A stretch of 64,000 nucleotides of DNA from an uncultured Granulosicoccaceae bacterium (GTDB taxonomy: Bacteria > Pseudomonadota > Gammaproteobacteria > Granulosicoccales > Granulosicoccaceae), in NCBI GenBank assembly GCA_938007995.1, contig CALLLW010000041.1, positions 1-64,000 on the forward strand, in the 5' to 3' direction. A model generated the notes under the pieces. It was not told the origin of the DNA and did not search any database. It saw only the letters and a program-made list of their open reading frames with translations. The translations under genes and the position numbers were made by a program. Of this stretch, positions 36,517 to 45,142 are shown in pieces. The number at the start of each line of letters is the position of its first letter. Position 1 is the stretch's first letter.

Positions 36517-37458
36517 CTACTTTTCTATTATTTCTACAAGCTCTGCAAGTTTCTTGCGATCAGCCGCGATTCGCGCCTCAGACTCTTCCCTGCCCTGCCA
36601 GTAAACACGGGCGCCTGTCTCTTTCATTAGCTGCTGCGCTTCGTCACTTTGCATGGTATCTGAAGCCACTGCCGTTAGTGTATCGATCACTTCTTGTGGT
36701 GTCCCTTTTTTAACAAACAGTCCGTTCCATAATTCAAGATCATTAATACCAGCCTGCTCAGCCAGAGTGGCGACACCGTCAAGCTTGCCGATAGGCTCTT
36801 CACCAATATTTGCAACGATAGTAATTTCGTCAAGACACGGCTCGATCAGTGCGAGGGTGGTGTTTATGACGTCCGCATCACCGGAAGACAGTGTGTTGCA
36901 GTCGAGTAAATCAAAAGCAGCGTCGTCAGCAAACTCGAAACCCATTTTGGCGGCAGCTGCCATTGACGCGCGTGTTGGCGCAAGACCGGCACCAAAATGA
37001 CCCAGTACCAAATCATTATCCTGAGCGTGCGCTGCAAGACCTGCCATATCTTTGTATGGTGCATCACCTGCAGCTGCCAGCACGAACGGATAGGTCAAGA
37101 ATATGCCCACTGGTGTGAAGCTGTCTTCTTCAATACCAATATCAATGTTAGGGCCAACTACCGGCACACCAATGACGAATGAACCGACCATAGAACCATC
37201 CGCAGGACCATTCAGCACTTCCAGCGCACCTGGAAAAGGACCATCTCCGCCACCTGGCTTATTGACTACAGACGCGGCTCCGCCGGTTGCCTTCTCAAAA
37301 TCAGCTGCAATCATACGTGTCAGTACGTCTTCGAAATCTCCCGGTGGCCATGGCACAACAAACTGAACCGGCACGGTTGGGTACTCAGCCGTAGCAGGAT
37401 TGAATGCAGACACAGCGGTTACCAGGGAAACCAGTGCAACCTTCACAAGCCTTTTCAT
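36517..37458 (-). CDS. TctC/Bug-type tricarboxylate-transport binding protein (orphan)
   Basis: A 313-residue periplasmic binding protein with a Sec signal (residues 1-24, MKRLVKVALVSLVTAVSAF...ATA). VQFVVPWPPGDFEDVLTRMI is the family opening (usually VPFAPGG), then GKLDGVATLAEQAGI and WNGLFVKKGTP. Bug proteins capture carboxylates for a TctAB permease. No tctA or tctB is adjacent; orphans are common in the family. The chain keeps the normal length, so it should be functional. Confidence 0.8.
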   Translation of the reverse strand: MKRLVKVALVSLVTAVSAFNPATAEYPTVPVQFVVPWPPGDFEDVLTRMIAADFEKATGGAASVVNKPGGGDGPFPGALEVLNGPADGSMVGSFVIGVPVVGPNIDIGIEEDSFTPVGIFLTYPFVLAAAGDAPYKDMAGLAAHAQDNDLVLGHFGAGLAPTRASMAAAAKMGFEFADDAAFDLLDCNTLSSGDADVINTTLALIEPCLDEITIVANIGEEPIGKLDGVATLAEQAGINDLELWNGLFVKKGTPQEVIDTLTAVASDTMQSDEAQQLMKETGARVYWQGREESEARIAADRKKLAELVEIIEK

Positions 37459-37987
37459 TGTTTATCTCCAGTTAAAATAAAGGCAATTCTTACTCTATAA
37501 AAAATCAGGGTGAAAGGTTATCTTCTCGGCGTCTGGCCGAAGAGACAATGTTAAATACATTAATCCGGACGCTGAACCCTCGACATCAACGGCCGGTCGA
37601 GCCAGCAGGAAGCGAATGTGATACTACCGAATACGCGATCCACCAGCTCTTAGCAGCAGGATACACTGTGGGGAAGGCGAGCATCATAGTGAATGCGCCA
37701 GACGAGCGATTGGAATTGCGAGCTAATCCGGCAATAATGCGATTGCACTACTGCCCGCCATGCAGCAGGGATAATTAGCACTGCGTATCATTTCACGGGT
37801 AGAACAACTATCGGGTAAACTATTTCATGGCTGGCCCAGGGCACAGGCCCAGGGTACAGAAGCTGGGGCGGACTCACGCAGTTGCACCGGCTGCTGCCGG
37901 GCTTACTGCCTTGAACGACAGAATGCGCTCAGCCATCGGGGATCAATTCCCTCACAACGGCACGCACCTCAATCTAAGACAGAACCC
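37459..37987. other. 530-bp intergenic region
   Basis: Between the TctC-type gene (minus) and the metallo-hydrolase (plus). A 76-codon frame (37548-37778) has no recognisable features. No repeat or RNA gene is seen. It should contain the two divergent promoters. Confidence 0.4.
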
Positions 37988-38848
37988 ATGAACTCAGCAA
38001 ATTACGTAGCACTGCTTGGCACCAAAGGCGGTCCGGCGATCCGACCCGGCTCGACGATGCCAACCTCCAACATGATTCAGCTCAATGACAAGCTGGCGGT
38101 TGTAGACTGCGGCCTGGGGGTGACAAGGGGTCTGGTCGATCAGGGAATTAATCTTAAAGATATCGACCTGATTTTTATTACTCACATGCATTCAGATCAT
38201 TATCTTGAGCTTGGTCCGTTGCTACACACCGCCTGGACCGCAGGCTTGAAAGATAAGGTTTCTATCTATGGCCCACCCGGTATACAGGACTATTGGGATA
38301 ATTTTCTGTCATCAATGAAAGCAGACATTGACCTGCGCATTGAAGATGAAGGCAGACCAGACCTTAGAACACTGATCAAAATCACAAATATAGAAGAAGG
38401 CGGAATTTATAGCGAATCGCACTTTACAGTCACTTCAATGCGCAATGTTCACCCGCCACTGACAGATACTTTCGCACTACGCTTTCAGTCTTCCGACAAG
38501 GCTATTGTATTTTCCGGTGACACTGCTTACCTCCCTGCTCTGGCAGACTTTGCCAAAGATGCAGATGTACTGATACACGAGGCTATGCTTGAGGAAGCAC
38601 TTGGGCCATTAATGGCAAGAATCGGTAATGCGGATGACCGGCTGATGAAGCACTGGCTGAGATCGCATACCTTTGCACATGATGCCGGCAAAATAGCAAC
38701 AGCCGCCGGAGTTAAAGCGCTAGCATTAAATCATCTGATTCCATCGGATGATCCGGACTTTACAGATGAACACTGGCACACAGCTGTCAAGCCGGAATGG
38801 AGCGGCAAGCTATATATAGGTAAAGACGGTTTGCGGATAGATATTTAA
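37988..38848 (+). CDS. MBL-fold metallo-hydrolase (ribonuclease Z-like)
   Basis: A 286-residue metallo-beta-lactamase-fold protein. The di-zinc motif THMHSDH is at about 59-65, the next ligand segment is MRNVHPP near 150, then FSGDTAYLPAL near 176 and the last His in LNHLIPSDD near 257. It looks closest to the RNase Z/arylsulfatase-like branch. Substrate is unknown. It stands alone between the TctC-type and agmatinase genes. Confidence 0.8.
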   Translation: MNSANYVALLGTKGGPAIRPGSTMPTSNMIQLNDKLAVVDCGLGVTRGLVDQGINLKDIDLIFITHMHSDHYLELGPLLHTAWTAGLKDKVSIYGPPGIQDYWDNFLSSMKADIDLRIEDEGRPDLRTLIKITNIEEGGIYSESHFTVTSMRNVHPPLTDTFALRFQSSDKAIVFSGDTAYLPALADFAKDADVLIHEAMLEEALGPLMARIGNADDRLMKHWLRSHTFAHDAGKIATAAGVKALALNHLIPSDDPDFTDEHWHTAVKPEWSGKLYIGKDGLRIDI

Positions 38849-38913
38849 ACAATGTACCCGCCTTGATACTTTTTACCAGCGCGGATCATCCCAGATCCGC
38901 AGCGTCTTAATAA

Positions 38914-39864
38914 CTAGCGATGATGCAAAATCCGTCCGATGGTATTCATCAAAATTTGCGCAGCAAGTGTGCTGGTAGAACTGGTGGGATCGTAGTCAGG
39001 TGCAACTTCGACTAAATCAAGGCCAATAATATTGCCTCGCATACAAAGGCCATCGAGCAACTCAAGAATCTCATAGTAGTAAAACCCGCCGTGGCTCGGC
39101 GTGCCGGTACCGGGCGCGATAGACGGATCAAACGCATCTATGTCAATGGTGACGTAGTAGCGCACGCCCTCCGGTATTCGTGCAAGCATACCTTCAACAC
39201 CCAGCTTGCGAAATTGCCTGACTGACTGAATATCTGAGCCCATACTACGTGCATCTTCGTAACCGTCTTTCGCTGTTGAAGACACATTGCGAATACCTAT
39301 CTGGCTTAGGCCAGTGACATAGTCTTTTTCTGCCGCACGGCGCATAGGATTGCCATGGCCATATCGCACCCCGTGACGCTCATCAACAAAATCAAGATGT
39401 GCATCGATTTGCACCAGATGAAAAGGCTCCTGCTCAGAAAATGCATTGATGCAGGGGATGTTAACCGAGTGATCACCACCCATCACAACCGGTATTGCCC
39501 CGGCGTTTAAAATTTTACGCACACCAAACTCTATATTGGCATGGCTCTTTGTGGTGTCAGTGTGCACGATATCCGCATCACCGATATCCACAATACGGGT
39601 TTTATCTGCCGGCAGGTAGACGATATCGTCTTCGTGATCGTAGGCACCGGCATGGCCGAATGCAAACAACGTAGAAGCCTCTCTGATACCGCGCGGCCCC
39701 ATACGAGCACCGGAGCGCCACTGGCAGCCAAAATCATACGGTGCGCCAAGCACCGCGACATCAGCATCGATTGCATCCCAGTCAGAGACATAGGGATACT
39801 TGCCAAATGTACAGATACCGACAAACGGCAGATCAAGCCTGCCTTCTTCATAGCCGTGCGCCAC
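38914..39864 (-). CDS. speB: agmatinase/ureohydrolase
   Basis: A 316-residue Mn-dependent ureohydrolase, which would convert agmatine to putrescine and urea. The Mn-ligand motifs are VMGGDHSVNIP, QIDAHLDFVDE and TIDIDAFDPSIAPGTGTPSHGG. The opening YDFGCQWRSGARMGPRGIRE is the substrate-lid region of agmatinases. Related guanidinobutyrase or guanidinopropionase activity cannot be excluded by eye. It fits the polyamine theme of potABCD and mtnN, though it is about 31 kb away from them. Confidence 0.82.
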   Translation of the reverse strand: MAHGYEEGRLDLPFVGICTFGKYPYVSDWDAIDADVAVLGAPYDFGCQWRSGARMGPRGIREASTLFAFGHAGAYDHEDDIVYLPADKTRIVDIGDADIVHTDTTKSHANIEFGVRKILNAGAIPVVMGGDHSVNIPCINAFSEQEPFHLVQIDAHLDFVDERHGVRYGHGNPMRRAAEKDYVTGLSQIGIRNVSSTAKDGYEDARSMGSDIQSVRQFRKLGVEGMLARIPEGVRYYVTIDIDAFDPSIAPGTGTPSHGGFYYYEILELLDGLCMRGNIIGLDLVEVAPDYDPTSSTSTLAAQILMNTIGRILHHR

Positions 39865-39962
39865 AGGTCAAAGCTCCAGGTTTATTTACCGCGGAAGTGT
39901 GCCATATTCTAAAGGCAGCGGGTATAGTCAAAGCCGGTCTGAGTTATTCGTTTAACTGTTCT

Positions 39963-40229
39963 TTATTTCAGCTTGAGTCTTATCGGACCTTTAAAATTAT
40001 CCGGATCAACCGGCTTGCCGCGTTGGGTGATCTCTATGCTGCCTTCGTGCGCAAGAGAACGCGCACTGCGCCTGACCGGGTCCATGAGTTGACGCCACTC
40101 GTCACCCGTGTCTTTATCAGACTCTGTGACTATGGCGCGAGCAACCTCACTCGGACAAATAGTCGCACCGTCTGCACCACTGGCGAGTAAATCAAGTATT
40201 GCTTCCGATAGCTCCACTTCGGTGACCAT
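39963..40229 (-). CDS. DUF3253 small protein
   Basis: An 88-residue protein with helix-rich start LSEAILDLLASGADGATICPSEVARAI and the tail GSIEITQRGKPVDPDNFKGPIRLKLK, the recognisable DUF3253 pattern: a small winged-helix-like fold. It begins 1 bp after the stop of the photolyase-like gene and is the last gene of the repair operon. In other proteobacteria DUF3253 genes also sit beside photolyase-like genes, from what I recall. Its role is unknown; DNA binding is plausible from the fold. Confidence 0.75.
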   Translation of the reverse strand: MVTEVELSEAILDLLASGADGATICPSEVARAIVTESDKDTGDEWRQLMDPVRRSARSLAHEGSIEITQRGKPVDPDNFKGPIRLKLK

Positions 40230-40230
40230 G

Positions 40231-41469
40231 CTACGGATAGATTTCTTGCAGAAGATCAGGAATTTTCTTTTTTAACGCAAAGAAGCCCTTACCGGCATGT
40301 GGCCAGACAATGGTATCCCACGCGCTTTTAACGATGCTGCATTTAATATCATTTGCCAAAAGCGAGTCACGGATATCACTAAGCAGCGTGGCGGTGGCTC
40401 CGGTGGGAGCATAAGGCCAGACAACCTCATCAAGCTTTGCAGCAAGAGCCCAGCTAACCACCTGTTCTTTGGCTGCTTCGACTTCGGACATTTCGCTACA
40501 GCTGATGTGCTGGATCGCACTACTATCAAACACACTGCTTACAGACTCCATACACAGGCGCGAATAATCAGTTACAAGTTCACTCACCCCACCAGGTGAT
40601 AGAAGATCACAGCTGTGCAGGGCAAGTACCGCATCCACACATTCGAACTTTGCCAACATATCAGGATGCAGGTCATCGTCATGAAGAATTAACCCGACTT
40701 TAACACCTGATTTAGGTGAGAATTCAGACAATGCCTCAGGCAATTCATGTTTATCAAATACATGCGGCTCTGTCAGCGGCTCGATATTTTCCTGCAACTG
40801 CCCCGCCGGATTAAAACGCCCGTTGGTGAATTTAGCTATGTTTTCTGCAGTTGCGGCATAGGCTTTTCCCTTCGTTTGCAGTCCCGCTACCCATCGCCAC
40901 GATAAAGTGTTGGATGCAGGATCACCATCAAGCAGGTGTTGCAGAAAAAAATCAGCACCGAGTTGCCAGGGTAACTTTAAGGTGTGAATCCAGATACTCG
41001 CAAACCACATACGTGCATGATTGTGCAGATAGCCGGTTTCTTTCAGCTCTTGCAGCCAGTAATCGAAACATTCAATGCCAGCGCCTTGATTGAGAATTTC
41101 AGCACATACAGCAAAGCGACTTTCATCATTATAGTACTGCAGTAAATCCTGCTGATACTGCTGCCAGACCTGTGGGCGCATCTCCAGCCATCCCTTCCAG
41201 TAGCTGCGCCAGAAAACCTCCTGAATAAACTTTTCAGCGGTGACAGCCGAATGTTGTGCAAGGACTGCAGCGACAACTTCACGCTCACTGACGATTCTTT
41301 TTCTTAACCAGTGTGAAAGCCCGGAGACTGCATGATGCTCAGCACGCCCAAAGTCGAAGTTTCGCTTTTTCGAATAATCGCTACCGGATCGCGGTACAAA
41401 TTCTGCCAGTTTTTGCAAAGCTGCCGCGCGCGCTGCCGGTTGCTCCGGATTGATATTTTTTCTCTGCAT
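40231..41469 (-). CDS. photolyase/cryptochrome-like FAD-binding protein, apparently domain-swapped
   Basis: A 412-residue flavoprotein-like chain. The helical FAD-binding domain of photolyases is at the N-terminal side (residues about 20-235): FIQEVFWRSYWKGWLEMRP, GYLHNHARMWFASIWIHTLKLPW, FLQHLLDGDPASNTLSWRWVAG. Photolyases normally have an alpha/beta antenna domain before this. Here an alpha/beta-like segment comes after it (GVKVGLILHDDDLHPDM onward, residues about 255-412), so the order looks reversed. Light-dependent repair activity is not proven. It lies 3 bp after the mini-asparaginase gene in a repair-gene operon. Confidence 0.75.
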   Translation of the reverse strand: MQRKNINPEQPAARAAALQKLAEFVPRSGSDYSKKRNFDFGRAEHHAVSGLSHWLRKRIVSEREVVAAVLAQHSAVTAEKFIQEVFWRSYWKGWLEMRPQVWQQYQQDLLQYYNDESRFAVCAEILNQGAGIECFDYWLQELKETGYLHNHARMWFASIWIHTLKLPWQLGADFFLQHLLDGDPASNTLSWRWVAGLQTKGKAYAATAENIAKFTNGRFNPAGQLQENIEPLTEPHVFDKHELPEALSEFSPKSGVKVGLILHDDDLHPDMLAKFECVDAVLALHSCDLLSPGGVSELVTDYSRLCMESVSSVFDSSAIQHISCSEMSEVEAAKEQVVSWALAAKLDEVVWPYAPTGATATLLSDIRDSLLANDIKCSIVKSAWDTIVWPHAGKGFFALKKKIPDLLQEIYP

Positions 41470-41472
41470 GTT

Positions 41473-41958
41473 TCAGATGGACTCGAACCGATTCGCCTGG
41501 CGGTTTTTGCGCACCGCGTTAACATTGAAAACCTGACCGTTCATGGCGACATAAACCCCTGCTGCCACAGATTGCAGTGCCCCGATCGCGCAGCCAATAT
41601 TAAACACCGCGTCGGTTTCACGAAAAGCAGCTGGTTGTAACGCGCCTGTTAACACGACTGTTTTATCCTGAGCATGCTTTTGTATGAATTGACCCGTTTG
41701 GACCATCGTATCAGTGCCGTGAGTGACCAGCACGTAGTCACTGTCTGCGTTGACCACCTGCCGGGTGATCAGCTCTCGGTCTGACTCGGTAAGCTCAAGG
41801 CTGTCCTTTCGCATCAGGGAGTGCACTTCAAACTGAAAGCCGACACCGATTCGCGCTAACAGCTCACCTATCACAGGATCACCAATCTGATAATCGCTGA
41901 GTGCATCGAAATAGATCTTGTCTATCGTGCCACCTGTGGTAATTACATTTACTTTCAT
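41473..41958 (-). CDS. single-domain L-asparaginase-like protein
   Basis: A 161-residue protein equal to the N-terminal domain of L-asparaginase. The first Thr motif VITTGGTIDK (T11) and the second motif VTHGTDTM (T82-D83) are intact, but the C-terminal domain that completes the dimer-shared active site is missing. It is not a truncated remnant: it ends cleanly and the next gene starts 3 bp later. Short asparaginase-like proteins are known, but their reaction is unclear. Its place inside a DNA-repair operon is odd. Confidence 0.75.
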   Translation of the reverse strand: MKVNVITTGGTIDKIYFDALSDYQIGDPVIGELLARIGVGFQFEVHSLMRKDSLELTESDRELITRQVVNADSDYVLVTHGTDTMVQTGQFIQKHAQDKTVVLTGALQPAAFRETDAVFNIGCAIGALQSVAAGVYVAMNGQVFNVNAVRKNRQANRFESI

Positions 41959-42045
41959 TTTATTTGTGTCTATGCGTAATTAGGAGCTGGTCAGCTGAGC
42001 AGGCAAGTATTTAAGTCCGTCATCCAATCTACTACTGACCCAAAC

Positions 42046-43605
42046 CTATTCAACAACTTCAGCAAAACTCACAGACAATTTTAGGTCATTGATAAAACCG
42101 AGGTAGGCTTTTTGTTGCGCGGGGCCTCGCGGTATACGAAGTACGCTGGACGGGTGTATGGTTATCAGATGTTGCCTGCCGTCTTTGGCGATAAGCCTGC
42201 CACGGTCGCGCTGGATTTTCACCTGCGAACCGAATGCCGTAGTGGCGGCGGTAGTACCCAGATAAATCACCACTTCAGGATTGACCAGCTCCATCTCTTG
42301 CTTTAACCACTGACCACAGACTGATACAACACTTGCTTCCGGGCGTTTATGGATTCGTTTTTTGCCTCTTGGCACAAAGCCGAAATGCTTGACTGCATTG
42401 GTTAAGTAACAATCTTCAGCCTCAATGCCTGCACGCATTAGCGCTGCACGGAGAACTTTACCAGCAGGGCCAACAAAAGGCTTGCCGTGCAAGTCTTCCT
42501 GATCCCCCGGCTGTTCCCCGACTATCATTATGCGGGCGTTTTCCGGGCCATTGCCAAAAACCGTTTGTGTGGCAACATCACCCTGCGGGCAGTCTTGACA
42601 AAGGCTTGCCTGCAGCTGCAGGCTTTGCAGCGAAACCGGGGTGACCTGCTGTAACTGCTGTACGATTTGCTGATCAGGCGATGATGGCCTGCGACCACAG
42701 CGCAAGGTATCCTGATCTTTTTGCTGCGCTATCATTTCTCGGGTTCTGGATTGTGCTGACGCCACAAGCGAAGGTATCTCTTGTGCCTCGGGCAAATTCT
42801 TCCAGTACTTTTTCGGCATCTCGCTCTGCATAGCGGTAGTCTTGAGACGTGCCGGATTAAAAATACTCTTGTAGTAAACGCGCCATGCGTCTTCAAATTG
42901 ATCTGCAGCAGGTGCAAAGCGCTGCTCCACCGCATCACTGAACCATAACTCACCCCCCGCCTCCCAGTGCGCACAGCCAACCGGACTCAGAATAGACCAG
43001 TGCATATTGGCAAAACGGCGCTTAAAAAATGGCGCAGCGTATTCGATAATAAAATGCTGCGGTTCAAACCACGCTACATATCGAGGTATTTCATCTTCTA
43101 CTTTGCGAAACCGCACAAACGCTTTCATCTTGTGCACATCTCTGGACACTGCTTTAGCATAGCGGTGCAGTTTTGCTACTTCAGGGTCGCCTGCAAGCTC
43201 CATCAATTGTGGTTCTGTATGATGAAGTCGCCACAGCAAGCTGTATAGCAATGCCCATCGATCAGAACCGGAATGACAACTCGCTGCGTGTGCCTTCTGT
43301 TGAAACTCCGGTTGAATTCGCACCGTGTTTTTTCGTGTTATTTGTTTTGTAGTGCGATCTTCGCTCCACCAGGCAGCGCCAGGAGGTAATTTGGCTTGCA
43401 GGCAATGTAAAGCGGCGCTGTACCAGCTGCTAAAGTCCGGATAAAAACTGACGCTCTGATGTTCATTCAGGTTTGTGTGAGAGTGCTGCCATGGTAAGGA
43501 CTGATCAGTTGAATTATCTTTGGTAATATCTCTGGTAGTGTCTCTGGTAGTTTCTCTAGTAGTGTCTCTGGCATCCCCAGAATCAAATAAGCTAGCTTGT
43601 CGCAT
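42046..43605 (-). CDS. UdgX-family uracil-DNA binding protein with N-terminal DUF4130
   Basis: A 519-residue fusion. The N-terminal part (about 45-270) is DUF4130, which usually travels with a radical SAM partner. The C-terminal part is a UDG-fold domain with iron-sulfur cysteines (CQDCP), motif GEQPGDQEDLHGKPFVGPAG from 363, the UdgX loop KRIHKRP with His near 419, and HPSSVLR near 484. UdgX binds uracil in DNA and becomes covalently trapped through that His. The gene follows the radical SAM gene by 52 bp. Confidence 0.87.
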   Translation of the reverse strand: MRQASLFDSGDARDTTRETTRDTTRDITKDNSTDQSLPWQHSHTNLNEHQSVSFYPDFSSWYSAALHCLQAKLPPGAAWWSEDRTTKQITRKNTVRIQPEFQQKAHAASCHSGSDRWALLYSLLWRLHHTEPQLMELAGDPEVAKLHRYAKAVSRDVHKMKAFVRFRKVEDEIPRYVAWFEPQHFIIEYAAPFFKRRFANMHWSILSPVGCAHWEAGGELWFSDAVEQRFAPAADQFEDAWRVYYKSIFNPARLKTTAMQSEMPKKYWKNLPEAQEIPSLVASAQSRTREMIAQQKDQDTLRCGRRPSSPDQQIVQQLQQVTPVSLQSLQLQASLCQDCPQGDVATQTVFGNGPENARIMIVGEQPGDQEDLHGKPFVGPAGKVLRAALMRAGIEAEDCYLTNAVKHFGFVPRGKKRIHKRPEASVVSVCGQWLKQEMELVNPEVVIYLGTTAATTAFGSQVKIQRDRGRLIAKDGRQHLITIHPSSVLRIPRGPAQQKAYLGFINDLKLSVSFAEVVE

Positions 43606-43657
43606 TCAATAAGCCCTGCAATTATACGGAAACAGTTTCAAGGTTTTGCTACGAGCG

Positions 43658-44932
43658 CTATAGCGCAAGCTGCAGCTGTTGCTGTTGCTGCTCGGGAGGC
43701 GGTACAAACATCGCCCTTAATCGCTCTGAAGAATAATCCGCTTCGATAGGCTTATACCCTGTGCAGACTATGAACGGCAATGCTCGCTTAACGCTGGCTC
43801 TGAGTGCAATCAGATCAGACAACTTGATCGACTGCCAACGGCGGATTTTTAGAATCTTTGTAATCGTTTTTACACCAAGCCCCGGTACACGAAGCAACAT
43901 TTCTCTGGATGCGGTGTTCAGGTCAACCGGAAAATGATGCCTGTGTCGCAATGCCCAGGATAACTTCGGATCTATCTGTAGATCGAGCATGCCACCCTGC
44001 TCTTCCGAAACCAGTTCACTGGCGTTAAATCCGTAAAAACGCATTAACCAGTCTGATTGATATAAACGGTGCTCACGCACTAACGGTGCACTGACTGACG
44101 GCAACGTGGTTGGTGCATCTTCAATCGGGCTGAAGGCGGAGTAATACACGCGCTTTAATTCATAAGATGCATAAAGATGCGTGGACATTTGTAGAATTGA
44201 CACATCTGACGATGGTTCTGCACCAATGATCATCTGCGTCGACTGACCTGCAGGAGCAAACTTTGGTGCAGTATTTTTCTTTGGTGTGAGGTTGCTGATG
44301 ATTTTTTGCCTGGTCTGTTCAGCAACCGTTTCCTGCCGGCGAGCACGGATCCGGGCCATGGATAACTTGATCGTGCGGTGACTTTTTTCAGGTGCCAGGT
44401 TCTCAAGCGCTACCTGACTTGGCAGCTCGACGTTGATACTAAGCCTGTCTGCATACTTGCCTGCATTGGTGAGTAGCTCGCCATCGGCATCAGGGATTGT
44501 TTTGAGGTGAATGTAGCCACGGAAATCGTGATCCTCTCTAAGCGATCTTGCAACTTCGACTAACTGTTCCATGGTGTAGTCAGGGTTGCGGATAACACCG
44601 GAGCTCAGAAACAACCCTTCTATGTAATTGCGGCGGTAAAAATCGAGCGTCAGGTTAACGACTTCATCAACCGAAAAACGCGCTCTTTGCGTATTGGAAG
44701 AATTGCGGTTAATGCAGTAGGCACATTCGTAAATGCAGAAGTTAGTCAGGAGCACCTTCAGCAGAGAAATACAACGACCATCAGGCGCATAGGCATGGCA
44801 TATCCCGGACCCTTCGGTGGACCCAATACCGTGGCTGGACAATGAGTTACGTTTTGATGAGCCGCTGGAAGCACAGGAGGCATCGTACTTGGCCGCGTCT
44901 GCCAGTATGGCAAGTTTCTCGATAGTGTTCAT
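43658..44932 (-). CDS. putative DNA modification/repair radical SAM protein (UDG-linked)
   Basis: A 424-residue radical SAM enzyme. The [4Fe-4S] motif is C66-x3-C70-x2-C73 (FCIYECAYC). A helix-hairpin-helix DNA-binding segment follows near the C-terminus (LLRVPGLGVKTITKILKIRR). This is the family found beside UDG/DUF4130 genes; its substrate is presumed to be a damaged or modified base. It is the first gene of the operon rSAM-UdgX-asparaginase-photolyase-DUF3253. Two LexA-like boxes surround its start codon. Confidence 0.88.
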   Translation of the reverse strand: MNTIEKLAILADAAKYDASCASSGSSKRNSLSSHGIGSTEGSGICHAYAPDGRCISLLKVLLTNFCIYECAYCINRNSSNTQRARFSVDEVVNLTLDFYRRNYIEGLFLSSGVIRNPDYTMEQLVEVARSLREDHDFRGYIHLKTIPDADGELLTNAGKYADRLSINVELPSQVALENLAPEKSHRTIKLSMARIRARRQETVAEQTRQKIISNLTPKKNTAPKFAPAGQSTQMIIGAEPSSDVSILQMSTHLYASYELKRVYYSAFSPIEDAPTTLPSVSAPLVREHRLYQSDWLMRFYGFNASELVSEEQGGMLDLQIDPKLSWALRHRHHFPVDLNTASREMLLRVPGLGVKTITKILKIRRWQSIKLSDLIALRASVKRALPFIVCTGYKPIEADYSSERLRAMFVPPPEQQQQQLQLAL

Positions 44933-44969
44933 GCATACAGTATAGAAAAAATACTGTATAAATGCACAC
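44925..44969 (-). promoter_or_regulatory. pair of LexA-like SOS boxes at the repair operon start
   Basis: Two sites of the form CTGT-N8-ACAC occur: CTGTATGCATGAACAC on the minus strand (44925-44940), overlapping the start codon, and CTGTATAAATGCACAC on the plus strand (44954-44969). The gammaproteobacterial consensus is CTGT-N8-ACAG, so each has one mismatch in the last base. They also create the inverted repeat ATACAGTAT/ATACTGTAT (44935-44959). SOS control is plausible for this gene set but unproven. Confidence 0.5.
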
Positions 44970-45062
44970 TATTGTATAACGGCGAAGATTTCAGCTGCTG
45001 CGCCGGACACGGAGCGTATGAAACCTGCACAAAAGTCAGCTCACGAGAGGCTACCTGCCCGA

Positions 45063-45125
45063 GCAGCCTGAGTAGCTGCCTGAGTAGCAAGCAGCCTGAG
45101 TAGCTGCCTGGGTAGCTGCCCGGGT
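45063..45125. repeat. short tandem repeats (AGCCTGAGTAGCTGCC type)
   Basis: The phrase GAGTAGCTGCCTG and near copies (GGGTAGCTGCC) occur four to five times between 45063 and 45125, in the gap after the PDZ-protein gene. It is a degenerate slip-prone tract with no other visible role. Confidence 0.6.
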
Positions 45126-45142
45126 CATCTTGCCTTGATGAA

